Positions 53,368 to 61,837 of a stretch of DNA of 64,000 nt are shown one piece after another (the first letter of the stretch is position 1; every line of letters begins with the position of its first letter). Origin of the DNA: Fusobacterium perfoetens (GTDB lineage Bacteria; Fusobacteriota; Fusobacteriia; Fusobacteriales; Fusobacteriaceae); the NCBI RefSeq assembly GCF_021531595.1, contig NZ_JADYUD010000001.1, positions 62,001-126,000 of the forward strand, given 5' to 3'. Position numbers and translations under genes: made by a program. The notes beneath the pieces are model-generated. The model did not search any database. It was given only the letters and a program-made list of their open reading frames with translations, and was not told the origin of the DNA.

Positions 53368-55437
53368 TTGAGACTACTTTTTGAAATAGGAATGGAAGAA
53401 AATCCAGCCAGATTCCTAGTAAAAGCATTAGATGATTTAAAGAAAAATTTAGAAAATAAATTAAAAAATGAAAGAATTAAATATGATGATATAAAAACTT
53501 TCGGAACACCTAGAAGAATGGTTCTTTTAGTTGAAGGACTTGCTGAAAGACAAGAAGATTTAAATGAATTAAACATGGGGCCTGCAAGAAAAGTTGCTTA
53601 TGATGCAAATGGAGAACTTTCAAGAGCAGGACTTGGATTTGCTAAATCTCAAGGTGTAGAGGGAAAAGATTTAGAAATAGTTGAAACTCCAAAAGGAGAA
53701 TATATTGCTGTAAGAAAGTTTTCAGAGGGAGTGGCAACAAAAACTCTTCTTCCTGAAATCTTAAAATCTCTTGTACTTGAACTTGAATTCCCTAAGTCAA
53801 TGAAATGGGCTGACAGAAAGTTTAAATTTGCAAGACCTATTCAATGGTTTTTAGCTATGGCTGACAATGAAGCTGTTGAATTTGAAATAGAAGGAATAAA
53901 AAGTGGATTATCTTCAAAAGGGCACAGATTCTTTGGAAAACCATTTACAGTATCAAGCATAGATGATTACTTTAATAAAATAAGAGAAAATAATGTAATT
54001 ATTGATATTGCAGAAAGAAAACAAATGATAAGAGATCTTATTGATAAAAACTGTACAAAAGAAAATGAGCAAGTTTTAATTCATGAAAATCTTTTAGATG
54101 AAGTAACAAACTTAGTTGAATATCCTTATCCTATAGTTGGAACATTTAATTCTGACTTCCTTGAAGTTCCTCAGGAAGTTCTTATAATATCAATGGAAGT
54201 TCATCAAAGATATTTCCCTATTTTAGATAAAAATGGAAAACTTCTTCCAAAATTTGTTGTTGTAAGAAATGGTATTGAAGATTCTGATAAAGTAAGAGCA
54301 GGAAATGAAAAAGTTCTTTCAGCAAGACTTGCTGACGCTAGATTCTTCTATCAGGAAGACCTTAAAAATCCTCTTGAAGCAAATGTACCTAAATTAAGTA
54401 CTGTTGTATTCCAAAAAGATCTTGGAACTATTGCAGATAAAATGGCAAGAGTTACTAAACTTGCAGATTTCTTAACAGATAAACTTGGATACGGTGCTGA
54501 AAAAGAAGATATATTTAGAACAATAAAACTTTGCAAAGCAGATCTTGTGTCAAATATGATTAATGAAAAAGAATTTACAGAACTACAAGGACTTATGGGA
54601 GCTGACTATGCTCTTAAATCAGGAGAAAAAGAAACTGTATCAAGAGGAATAGAAGAACATTACTTCCCAAGATTTAAAGGGGACAAACTTCCTGAAACTA
54701 AAGAAGGAATTGTTGCAGGAATTTGTGACAGAATGGATACTCTTGCAGGATGTCTTGGTGTAGGTGTAACAGTTACTGGATCTAAAGATCCATTTGCTTT
54801 AAGAAGAGCAGCACTTGGAATAGTAAATGTTATAATTAACTCTAAACTTAATATCTCTCTTAAAGAATTAACAGAAAAGAGTATAGAAATTCTTGATGAA
54901 GCAGGAGTTCTACAAAAAGATAAAGCTACTCTTGAAAAAGAAGTACTTGAATTCTTAAAACAAAGAGTAATTAATGTATTTACAGATATGAAATATAGAA
55001 GAGATGTAATTCTTGCAGTTGTTGCAAAAACTTGGGACAATGTCATTGAAACTAAATCTGAAATTGAAGTTCTTGAAAAGGCAGTTCAGGAAGATAGTTT
55101 CAAAAACCTTATTGGAATTATCAAAAGAGTTGGAAACATTGTTAAAGATCATGAAGGAAGAGAAGTTAATAAAGATTTATTTAAAGAAGAAGCTGAAGTT
55201 TCTCTTTATGATTATGTAGAAAATCTTGATAAAACTGTTACAGAACTTCTTGCAGCAAAAGATTATAAAGGATATCTTGATGCTGTATTAAATGGAGAAG
55301 AAATAGTAAATAACTATTTCAATACAGTTATGATTAATGATAAAGATGCAGCTGTAAAAAATAACAGACTTTCTCAAATGAAGAGATTAGATGATATTTA
55401 TGAAAGAATGGCTGACCTTGATTTAATAGAAGGATAA
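53368..55437 (+). CDS. glyS: Glycyl-tRNA synthetase beta subunit
   Basis: The product has 689 residues starting at TTG 53368, preceded by AAGGAG at a spacing of about 7. An ATG at 53359 directly abuts that site with no spacer and would add three residues. The N-terminal MRLLFEIGMEE matches the usual GlyS start (MRLLFEIGTEE). The beta subunit binds tRNA-Gly through a C-terminal anticodon-binding region and an HD-like domain in the middle (LAGCLGVGVTVTGSKDPFALRR). It forms the enzyme with GlyQ. Confidence 0.97.
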   Translation: MRLLFEIGMEENPARFLVKALDDLKKNLENKLKNERIKYDDIKTFGTPRRMVLLVEGLAERQEDLNELNMGPARKVAYDANGELSRAGLGFAKSQGVEGKDLEIVETPKGEYIAVRKFSEGVATKTLLPEILKSLVLELEFPKSMKWADRKFKFARPIQWFLAMADNEAVEFEIEGIKSGLSSKGHRFFGKPFTVSSIDDYFNKIRENNVIIDIAERKQMIRDLIDKNCTKENEQVLIHENLLDEVTNLVEYPYPIVGTFNSDFLEVPQEVLIISMEVHQRYFPILDKNGKLLPKFVVVRNGIEDSDKVRAGNEKVLSARLADARFFYQEDLKNPLEANVPKLSTVVFQKDLGTIADKMARVTKLADFLTDKLGYGAEKEDIFRTIKLCKADLVSNMINEKEFTELQGLMGADYALKSGEKETVSRGIEEHYFPRFKGDKLPETKEGIVAGICDRMDTLAGCLGVGVTVTGSKDPFALRRAALGIVNVIINSKLNISLKELTEKSIEILDEAGVLQKDKATLEKEVLEFLKQRVINVFTDMKYRRDVILAVVAKTWDNVIETKSEIEVLEKAVQEDSFKNLIGIIKRVGNIVKDHEGREVNKDLFKEEAEVSLYDYVENLDKTVTELLAAKDYKGYLDAVLNGEEIVNNYFNTVMINDKDAAVKNNRLSQMKRLDDIYERMADLDLIEG

Positions 55438-55451
55438 TAAAATTTTTTAAG

Positions 55452-55507
55452 ATGCCCTGAAGAAGAAAATTCTCTTTAAAGATTATTTTCTTTTCAGGGT
55501 ATTTTTT
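55452..55507 (+). terminator. Intrinsic terminator of the tex-glyS operon
   Basis: A long stem pairs ATGCCCTGAA plus AAGAAAAT with ATTTTCTT plus TTCAGGGTAT and is followed by six T. Confidence 0.85.
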
Positions 55508-55618
55508 ATTTTAATTTATATATAATATAGTATTAGACATTTATATATAAAAGTGTTATACTAAAAAAGGATATAAGTTAAAGGATAATAAAAAATATGG
55601 TTTTGGTATGATTAAAAG

Positions 55619-55647
55619 TTGACAAACCATTAAAAAAATATTATAAT
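55619..55647 (+). promoter_or_regulatory. Perfect consensus promoter of the CofE-like gene
   Basis: TTGACA (55619-55624), a 17-nt spacer and TATAAT (55642-55647) lie 44 nt upstream of the start codon. Confidence 0.85.
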
Positions 55648-55691
55648 TACATGTTAAAAGATAAATTTTTATATCAAAGGAGAAATAAAGT

Positions 55692-56885
55692 ATGGGAAGA
55701 TTAGTCGGAACTATTTCAAGAGGACTTCGTGCACCAATCATTCATCAAGGTGATGATATAGCAAATTTCGTAGTAGATGCAGTGCTTGCTGCTGCTGAAA
55801 GCGACAATATTGTTTTAAGAGACAGAGATATCGTTGCAATGACTGAGTCTATTGTTGCCAGAGCTCAAGGAAACTATGCTTCTATAGATGATATAGCTGC
55901 AGATGTTAAAGCTAAATTTGGAGACAACACAATAGGTGTTATATTCCCAATATTAAGCCGTAATAGATTTTCTGTATGTTTAAAAGGAATAGCAAAAGGA
56001 GCAAAGAAAATTGTTTTAATGTTCAGCTATCCTTCAGATGAAGTTGGAAACCACTTTATTGATTATGATTTACTTGATGAAAAAGGAGTAAATCCATGGA
56101 GTGATGTTTTAACAGAAGCAGAATTTACAGAAAAATTCGGAAAACCTGTTCATGTATTTACAGGAGTAAATTATATTGAATATTATTCTGAATTAATAAA
56201 AGAGCAGGGAGCAGAAGTTGAAGTAATATTTGCTAATAATCCTACAGCTATTTTAAAATATACAGACTGTGTTTTAAACTGTGATATTCACACTCGTGTA
56301 AGAACTAAAAAATTATTAAAAAATGCTGGAGCTAAAATAGTTTACGGAATGGATGAAATAATGGCTTCTTCTATAAATGGAAGTGGATTCAATGAAAATT
56401 ATGGACTTCTTGGATCTAATAAAGCTACTGAAGATACAGTAAAATTATTCCCTCGTAACTGTAAAGAACTTGTAGACAGAGTTCAAAAAATGCTTAAAGA
56501 AAAAACTGGAAAAAATATGGAAGTTATGGTTTACGGAGACGGAGCTTTCAAAGATCCAGTAGGAAAAATATGGGAACTTGCAGACCCAGTAGTATCTCCA
56601 GGATATACTGATGGATTAGAAGGGACTCCAAACGAAATTAAATTAAAATATCTTGCAGATAATGACCTTGCAGGATTAAAAGGTGAAGAATTAAATAAAG
56701 CAGTTGCTGAAGCTATAAGAGGAAAAGATTCAGATCTTAAAGGACAAATGATAACTCAAGGAACTACTCCAAGAAGATTAACTGACCTTATTGGTTCTTT
56801 ATGTGACCTTACTTCAGGAAGTGGAGATAAAGGAACTCCTATCATTTTAATTCAAGGTTACTTTGATAACTATATTGATGATTAA
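55692..56885 (+). CDS. Coenzyme F420-0:L-glutamate ligase (CofE)-like protein of unknown substrate
   Basis: The product has 397 residues. The N-terminal half matches the CofE/FbiB ligase fold by pattern: VGTISRGLRAPI, VDAVLAAAESDNI, LRDRDIVAMTESIVARAQGN and NRFSVCLKGIAKGAKK. The C-terminal half (LLGSNKATEDTVKLFPRN...YGDGAFKDPVGKIWELADP...) is an extension found in a longer bacterial subgroup. True CofE adds glutamate to coenzyme F420. No F420 or deazaflavin genes are in this window, and Fusobacteria are not known to make F420, so another amide-forming reaction is likelier. It has a consensus promoter and AAAGGAG, so expression is probably high. Confidence 0.85.
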   Translation: MGRLVGTISRGLRAPIIHQGDDIANFVVDAVLAAAESDNIVLRDRDIVAMTESIVARAQGNYASIDDIAADVKAKFGDNTIGVIFPILSRNRFSVCLKGIAKGAKKIVLMFSYPSDEVGNHFIDYDLLDEKGVNPWSDVLTEAEFTEKFGKPVHVFTGVNYIEYYSELIKEQGAEVEVIFANNPTAILKYTDCVLNCDIHTRVRTKKLLKNAGAKIVYGMDEIMASSINGSGFNENYGLLGSNKATEDTVKLFPRNCKELVDRVQKMLKEKTGKNMEVMVYGDGAFKDPVGKIWELADPVVSPGYTDGLEGTPNEIKLKYLADNDLAGLKGEELNKAVAEAIRGKDSDLKGQMITQGTTPRRLTDLIGSLCDLTSGSGDKGTPIILIQGYFDNYIDD

Positions 56886-56892
56886 TAAAATT

Positions 56893-56926
56893 AAGAGAGT
56901 GGTTGTAAACTGCTCTCTTTTTTTAT
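56893..56926 (+). terminator. Intrinsic terminator after the CofE-like gene
   Basis: The stem AAGAGAG/CTCTCTT has a 13-nt loop and is followed by a T run. Confidence 0.85.
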
Positions 56927-56942
56927 AGATAATAATAAAATA

Positions 56943-56975
56943 AAAAATCAGGAGCTTTTAAAACTCCTGATTTTT
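56943..56975. terminator. Second tandem terminator, possibly bidirectional
   Basis: The 12-bp stem AAAAATCAGGAG/CTCCTGATTTTT with a 9-nt loop has T runs on both strands. It lies 17 nt after the first terminator with no gene between them. It may also catch the convergent kinase transcript. Confidence 0.8.
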
Positions 56976-57263
56976 GTAAGCAGTATATTATAACCTTAGG
57001 ATTAGTTATTATAAAATTGCCTTGCAGCAGTTATGAGAAAAATTAAATTCCTAATGGTATAAAAAACATTTGGAGAGATAAGATAGGAATAAAATTTTTC
57101 CCACAAACATCCTGCTGAATATTTTAATTAAAGTGAGAAACCTTAGGTGAATAAAAGAAATTTTATTTTTCTAAAATCCCTAACTTTAAGTTATAACAAA
57201 GTTCTTTTCTTATCTTGGCTTTATTATATACAGCTTATCTATTTTTTGTATATCCTCTTTAAA
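56976..57263. other. Intergenic region between convergent genes, nothing recognised
   Basis: These 288 nt are AT-rich. The string AACCTTAGG occurs twice (near 56991 and 57139), about 148 nt apart. A 66-codon plus-strand open frame begins at 57147, but it has no ribosome site and runs into the antisense of the kinase gene. No tRNA, riboswitch or terminator for the kinase transcript was recognised here. Confidence 0.4.
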
Positions 57264-58874
57264 TTATTTATCCATCTGAAGAGTAAAGTAAAATTTTACA
57301 CAGTTATTAAGATTAATAACCCCATATTTACTTTTATGAGCTTTTAATATATTAGAAACAATATAAAGTCCCAGTCCTCTTTGGTAATTATTACTTGTTG
57401 TGTAAAACTTATTCCATATTTTATGTAAATCTGCTTCAGGAATAGATTCTCCATCATTTGAAACTGATATTGAAACTCTATTACCAGGAATTTCATCAAT
57501 TCTTATAACAATTTTACTTTTAGCATAGTTATATCCATTTTTAATAAGATTGAAAATAACTTGCTCAATTTTTTCTCTGTCTCCTATAACAAAAATTTCT
57601 CTTTCATCATTAAAAATAATTTTTTTCTCTGAAAGTTCTTTTTGATAAATATAAAGTCCAAGTTTTATGACAGGAATAATATCAAATCTTTTTAAAATAA
57701 GATTTTCTTTTATACCAGTGTCATTTCCTATAAGAAGAGTTTCTTCAGAAAGTCTCAAAAGTCTTTTAGCCTCAGAAATAATAATATTAAAATCTTCATC
57801 ATCTTTATATTTATCTTGCATAAGTTCAGTAAATCCCATAATAAGAGAAAGAGGAGTCTTAATTTCATGCATAAAACTCATTATTTTTTCTTCAAGTTCT
57901 TCTTTTTTTATAATATTTTTTTCTGCTTCATCTCTATAAAGCTTAATTACATCTTCAAGTCTATATGCCATTTCGTCAATTTTAAAATAAAGTTCACCAA
58001 TTTCATCATTTTTATGGTAGACGATGTCATTTTTAAAATTAAGTTTTGAAATTCTTTCTGTAACTTTTGAAAGATATACAATAGGATTGACAAGGAAATA
58101 ATCCAAAAAATGACCTATTACAAGAGTAAGCAATAAAAGAAATGCAGCTTTAAAATAAAAATACACTCTTAAAGTAGGGAAAACAGAACTTAAATTTTGA
58201 TAAGAGTAGTATATATATACAGTGCAATTTCCTATATTTTTTTTTATAATTTCAACTTCTTGTCCATTATTATCTGTAAAAATATGTTTTTCTTTTTTTA
58301 TATCAGATAATTTAGAAAAAGCTACAACAAGAGAACTTGCCTGAGGAGAAAAAAAGTCTGAATCTGATGTTGCAGAAACATTTCCTTTAATGGAATATGT
58401 TCTTAAATTTTTCATGGTTGCAAATTTATAGTCTTCATATACTCTGTCTATACATTGTATAGATATAGGAAGATAATATTTTTCTGCAAGAATATCTATA
58501 CCAATAAGTTTTATAGGCTCTTTATCAATAAGATAAAATTTATCATCTGAATATAAATTATTTAAGAATGAATTAAGAAGGATTATTTTTTTTCCTTCAT
58601 CAGTTTGTATTGAAAAATAATCAAAATCTTCTATATTGATAATTTTATTATTTTTTACTACAAGAACAATACTGTCTGTATTGTGCTGAAAATCTCTTAA
58701 TTTTTGAAAATTGATTTCATTTTGTGAAGTTATGAAGTCAATATTCATAAGTTGCTTTTGTTTTTGCATTCTGAAAAATTTTTCAAAATAAAATTCCCCT
58801 GAAAAAAATTCAAGGGCAACTATTGAGAAAAACATAAGTGCTAGTATTAAAAGAATTTTAGGTTTTAGTTTCAA
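57264..58874 (-). CDS. Sensor histidine kinase
   Basis: The product has 536 residues. TM1 spans about 7-24, followed by an extracytoplasmic sensor (about 25-237), TM2 (238-258), HAMP (259-312) and a dimerisation domain with phospho-acceptor His336 in FMHEIKTPLSL. The HATPase has LIKNGYNYAKSK (N box), SNDGESIPEADL (G1) and RGLGLYIVSNIL (G2). Its ATG overlaps the stop of the response regulator gene by 4 nt, so it pairs with that regulator. The signal is unknown. Confidence 0.95.
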   Translation of the reverse strand: MKLKPKILLILALMFFSIVALEFFSGEFYFEKFFRMQKQKQLMNIDFITSQNEINFQKLRDFQHNTDSIVLVVKNNKIINIEDFDYFSIQTDEGKKIILLNSFLNNLYSDDKFYLIDKEPIKLIGIDILAEKYYLPISIQCIDRVYEDYKFATMKNLRTYSIKGNVSATSDSDFFSPQASSLVVAFSKLSDIKKEKHIFTDNNGQEVEIIKKNIGNCTVYIYYSYQNLSSVFPTLRVYFYFKAAFLLLLTLVIGHFLDYFLVNPIVYLSKVTERISKLNFKNDIVYHKNDEIGELYFKIDEMAYRLEDVIKLYRDEAEKNIIKKEELEEKIMSFMHEIKTPLSLIMGFTELMQDKYKDDEDFNIIISEAKRLLRLSEETLLIGNDTGIKENLILKRFDIIPVIKLGLYIYQKELSEKKIIFNDEREIFVIGDREKIEQVIFNLIKNGYNYAKSKIVIRIDEIPGNRVSISVSNDGESIPEADLHKIWNKFYTTSNNYQRGLGLYIVSNILKAHKSKYGVINLNNCVKFYFTLQMDK

Positions 58875-59527
58875 AATTCATTCACCTCAAATTTATACCC
58901 TACCAGCTTAACAGTTTTTATAAATTTAGAATAATTTTTAAGTCTTTGTCTAAGCTTTTTTATATGGTTATCTATAACTCTGTCGTTTCCTATGAAAGAA
59001 TATCCCCAGATAGAAGTGATAATCTGTTCTCTTGTAACAACAGTATTTTCATTTTCAATAAGATACATAAGAATTTCTCTTTCTTTAGGAGGAAAATCAC
59101 ATTCTTCTCCATCTATAAGAATCTTTTTTCCCTTTTCTTCAATTTCCAGACCTTCATATTTTTTATTTATTTTTGTCTTTTTAAGATATCTGTTTACAAT
59201 TGATATAAGAAGCTGTTTAGGAAATGGTTTTGTAATATATCCATCAGCTCCTGCATCATAAGCAAGTACCTGACTTTTTTCATCAGAAAGAGCTGTAATA
59301 AATATGATAGGAACTTGGGAAAATTTTCTGATTTCTCTTGTAAGTTCCAGTCCGTTAAGTTTAGGCATCATAATATCAACAAGAAGAAGAGAATATTTAT
59401 TTCCATTTTCAAGTTTTTCAAGAGCCTCTTCCCCATTAGATGCTTCGTCCACTTCAATATCTTCTTGTTTTAGTATAGTAGTTATAAGTTTTCTCATATT
59501 TAAAGTATCCTCAACAAGTAATATCAT
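58871..59527 (-). CDS. OmpR/PhoB-type response regulator
   Basis: The product has 218 residues. The receiver domain has the acidic pocket at Glu6-Asp7, phospho-acceptor Asp51 in LLLVDIMMP, and the switch Thr and Lys in FITALSD and YITKPFP. The C-terminal winged helix (about 125-218) contains FPPKEREILMYLIENENTVVTRE and RVIDNHIKKLRQRL. Phosphorylated by the overlapping kinase, it should bind direct repeats at target promoters. AGGAGG-like GGGAGG precedes the ATG. Targets are not evident in the window. Confidence 0.95.
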   Translation of the reverse strand: MILLVEDTLNMRKLITTILKQEDIEVDEASNGEEALEKLENGNKYSLLLVDIMMPKLNGLELTREIRKFSQVPIIFITALSDEKSQVLAYDAGADGYITKPFPKQLLISIVNRYLKKTKINKKYEGLEIEEKGKKILIDGEECDFPPKEREILMYLIENENTVVTREQIITSIWGYSFIGNDRVIDNHIKKLRQRLKNYSKFIKTVKLVGYKFEVNEF

Positions 59528-59640
59528 ATAATTCCTCCCAAATATGTTATATATATGTCATGAGCATATATTATAATTATATCTTAAAATTAAGTTTAAG
59601 TCTAACAAATAAAAAAATATTCATAAAAGAATTATAAAAA

Positions 59641-59678
59641 AATCCCTGCCAAAAAAATATATTATTTGAACAGGGATT
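59641..59678 (-). terminator. Intrinsic terminator after fbp
   Basis: The stem AATCCCTG/CAGGGATT with a 22-nt AT-rich loop is followed on the minus strand by a T run. Confidence 0.8.
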
Positions 59679-59683
59679 AAATA

Positions 59684-61630
59684 TTAATGTTTTTCTTTTA
59701 TAAAACCTTGTTTATAGGCATTAAGCAAATCATATAAATCATTTATCTGCATTTCAATTTTTGTACCTATATCTGTATCTTTAACTCTTTTTCTTTGAAG
59801 AACTCTTTTAACAATTCTTGTAGATGAATGAATATCTATGCAGTTTTCAATGGCATTTTTTACATTTTGAAATGGTTCATGTGAAACAAGCTTCATTCCG
59901 TATGAATTATATATTAAAGTATATCCAGCAAGACCTGTTTCAGATTGGTAAGCTTTTGAAAAGCCTCCATCAATAACAATAAGCTTTCCTTGAGCTTTGA
60001 TAGGACTTTCTCCTTTTTTTTCTTTAACAGGGACATGCCCATTTATAATGTGAGATATTTCAGGGTTAAGGTTAAATTCTTTAAAAATTTTATTTATAAA
60101 ATTAATATCTTCACAGAATGAATAGTAAGGATTTTTATTTTCTTTATGCAGAATTTTATCAGAAGTAAAATATCTTTCAAAAGTTTTCATAGCATCTTTA
60201 CCAAAAAGAGGGGAATTAGGTCCACACCATAGATACCACATAAAATCAATAGCTCTTTCTCTTCTTTCAGAATCTGTTTTATTAAAATATCCCTCTCTGC
60301 ATACTCTATCAAGTTCTTCAAGATATTTTTTTCCAGAAAGAATTTTTCCACATATATTCACTTCTGTAAATTCTTGATTTTCTGTAACAGGAATACAACC
60401 ATGAAATAAAAGATTTGAATTATATTTTAAGAACATGCTTCCTTTTGCAAAAAGAAATTTTATATGTTTTTGAAGTTTTTCACTATGCATAAAACTTTTC
60501 TTAAGTTTTTCTATAATCTCTTTTTCTTCAGTTGTAAGCTCAAGAGGATTTTCTCTATTTAATGTAGGGAAATTTTTATCAGTAAGAGGATAATCAATAC
60601 CATCAATTTTAACAGTTCCTTTATCAAAGTCAATTTTATCAAGAAGAATTCTGTGTTCCATTTTAAATATAGGATTATTTTTAATTATCTCTGCTTCAAC
60701 TTTAAATTGTATGATAGTAATAGCTTTATGAATTTTACTCATAAGAGAACTATCTTTTTCATTTCTGCTTTCTTTAGGAATAAATTGTATACAATCATCA
60801 TCAGCATATGTATTCATTGCAAAAGCAGCAAGAGGAAGAAGATTTATTCCATAAACATCTTCTAATATATCTGTATTTGAATATCTGCTGCATATTCTTA
60901 CAACATTTGCTATAGCTCCTTTATGTCCTGCTGCAGCATTCATCCATAAAATATCATGATTTCCCCATTGAATATCTACATTGTGATAGTTCATAAGTCT
61001 ATCCATGATTTTATGAGGAGCAGGTCCTCTGTCATATATATCCCCTACAATATGAAGAACATCAATAGTAAGTCTTTGGATAAGTTCTGAAATAGCGATA
61101 ATAAATTCTTTTGCTCTATCAAGTTCAATAATTGTATTTATTATATTTCTTACATATTCTTTTTTATTGTATGAAAATTCTTTTTCGTGAAGAAGTTCCT
61201 GAATAATATATGAGAAATCTTCAGGAAGAGCTTTTCTCACTTTTGAAGCAGTATATTTTGAACTTACAACTTTGCATACCTGAACAAGACGAAGAATAGT
61301 AACTCTATACCAACTTTCCATATCAGTTCCTAATTCTTGAATAAAATTTATTTTTTCTTCAGGATAGTATATAACAGTTGCAAGCTGCTTTTTAAATTTT
61401 TCTTCAAGAGTATCTCCAAAAATATCATCAATTTTATCTTTTATAACTCCTGATCCATTTCTTAATACATGATTAAAAGCTTGATATTCTCCATGAATAT
61501 CTGTTAAAAAATGTTCTGTTCCTTTTGGAAGATTAAGAATTGCTTTTAAATTTATGATTTCTCTTGTTGTTGCTCCAATAGTTGGAAATGACTCTGATAA
61601 AAGTCTTAAGAACTTTAATTTGTCATCCAT
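59684..61630 (-). CDS. fbp: Fructose-1,6-bisphosphatase class III
   Basis: The product has 648 residues, typical of the Firmicutes-type class III enzyme. It removes the C1 phosphate of fructose 1,6-bisphosphate in gluconeogenesis. The metallophosphatase core shows DIHGEYQAFNHVLRNGSG, HIVGDIYDRGPAPHKIMD, WGNHDILWM and INGHVPVKEKKGESP. The N-terminus MDDKLKFLRLLSESFPT is also family-typical. GGAGG precedes the ATG, with an extended -10 sequence upstream. It is monocistronic. Confidence 0.97.
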   Translation of the reverse strand: MDDKLKFLRLLSESFPTIGATTREIINLKAILNLPKGTEHFLTDIHGEYQAFNHVLRNGSGVIKDKIDDIFGDTLEEKFKKQLATVIYYPEEKINFIQELGTDMESWYRVTILRLVQVCKVVSSKYTASKVRKALPEDFSYIIQELLHEKEFSYNKKEYVRNIINTIIELDRAKEFIIAISELIQRLTIDVLHIVGDIYDRGPAPHKIMDRLMNYHNVDIQWGNHDILWMNAAAGHKGAIANVVRICSRYSNTDILEDVYGINLLPLAAFAMNTYADDDCIQFIPKESRNEKDSSLMSKIHKAITIIQFKVEAEIIKNNPIFKMEHRILLDKIDFDKGTVKIDGIDYPLTDKNFPTLNRENPLELTTEEKEIIEKLKKSFMHSEKLQKHIKFLFAKGSMFLKYNSNLLFHGCIPVTENQEFTEVNICGKILSGKKYLEELDRVCREGYFNKTDSERRERAIDFMWYLWCGPNSPLFGKDAMKTFERYFTSDKILHKENKNPYYSFCEDINFINKIFKEFNLNPEISHIINGHVPVKEKKGESPIKAQGKLIVIDGGFSKAYQSETGLAGYTLIYNSYGMKLVSHEPFQNVKNAIENCIDIHSSTRIVKRVLQRKRVKDTDIGTKIEMQINDLYDLLNAYKQGFIKEKH

Positions 61631-61674
61631 TTTTTCCTCCGTAAATATTTAATCCTTTTATTTAATATTATTAA

Positions 61675-61683
61675 ATTATATCA
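61675..61683 (-). promoter_or_regulatory. Extended -10 promoter of fbp
   Basis: On the minus strand TGATATAAT lies 45 nt upstream of the fbp ATG. No clear -35 is present. Confidence 0.6.
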
Positions 61684-61781
61684 CAGAAATCATAAAAGAT
61701 ATAACTCTTTTTAAAATATAATAATAGAATTATAAATTCACGAAAAATAAAAAGATATTAATTTTTAATACAGAAAAATAC

Positions 61782-61823
61782 AAAAAAAAGCTGTTGTAAA
61801 ACTTAATAATTTACAACAGCTTT
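61782..61823 (-). terminator. Intrinsic terminator after gatB
   Basis: A perfect 14-bp stem AAAGCTGTTGTAAA/TTTACAACAGCTTT (9-nt loop) is followed on the minus strand by a run of T. Confidence 0.9.
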
Positions 61824-61837
61824 AATAATAATTTTTA

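Noticed and set aside
57147-57347. 66-codon plus-strand open frame
   Set aside because: It has no ribosome site, its composition is that of AT-rich noncoding DNA, and its 3' part is antisense to the kinase gene.
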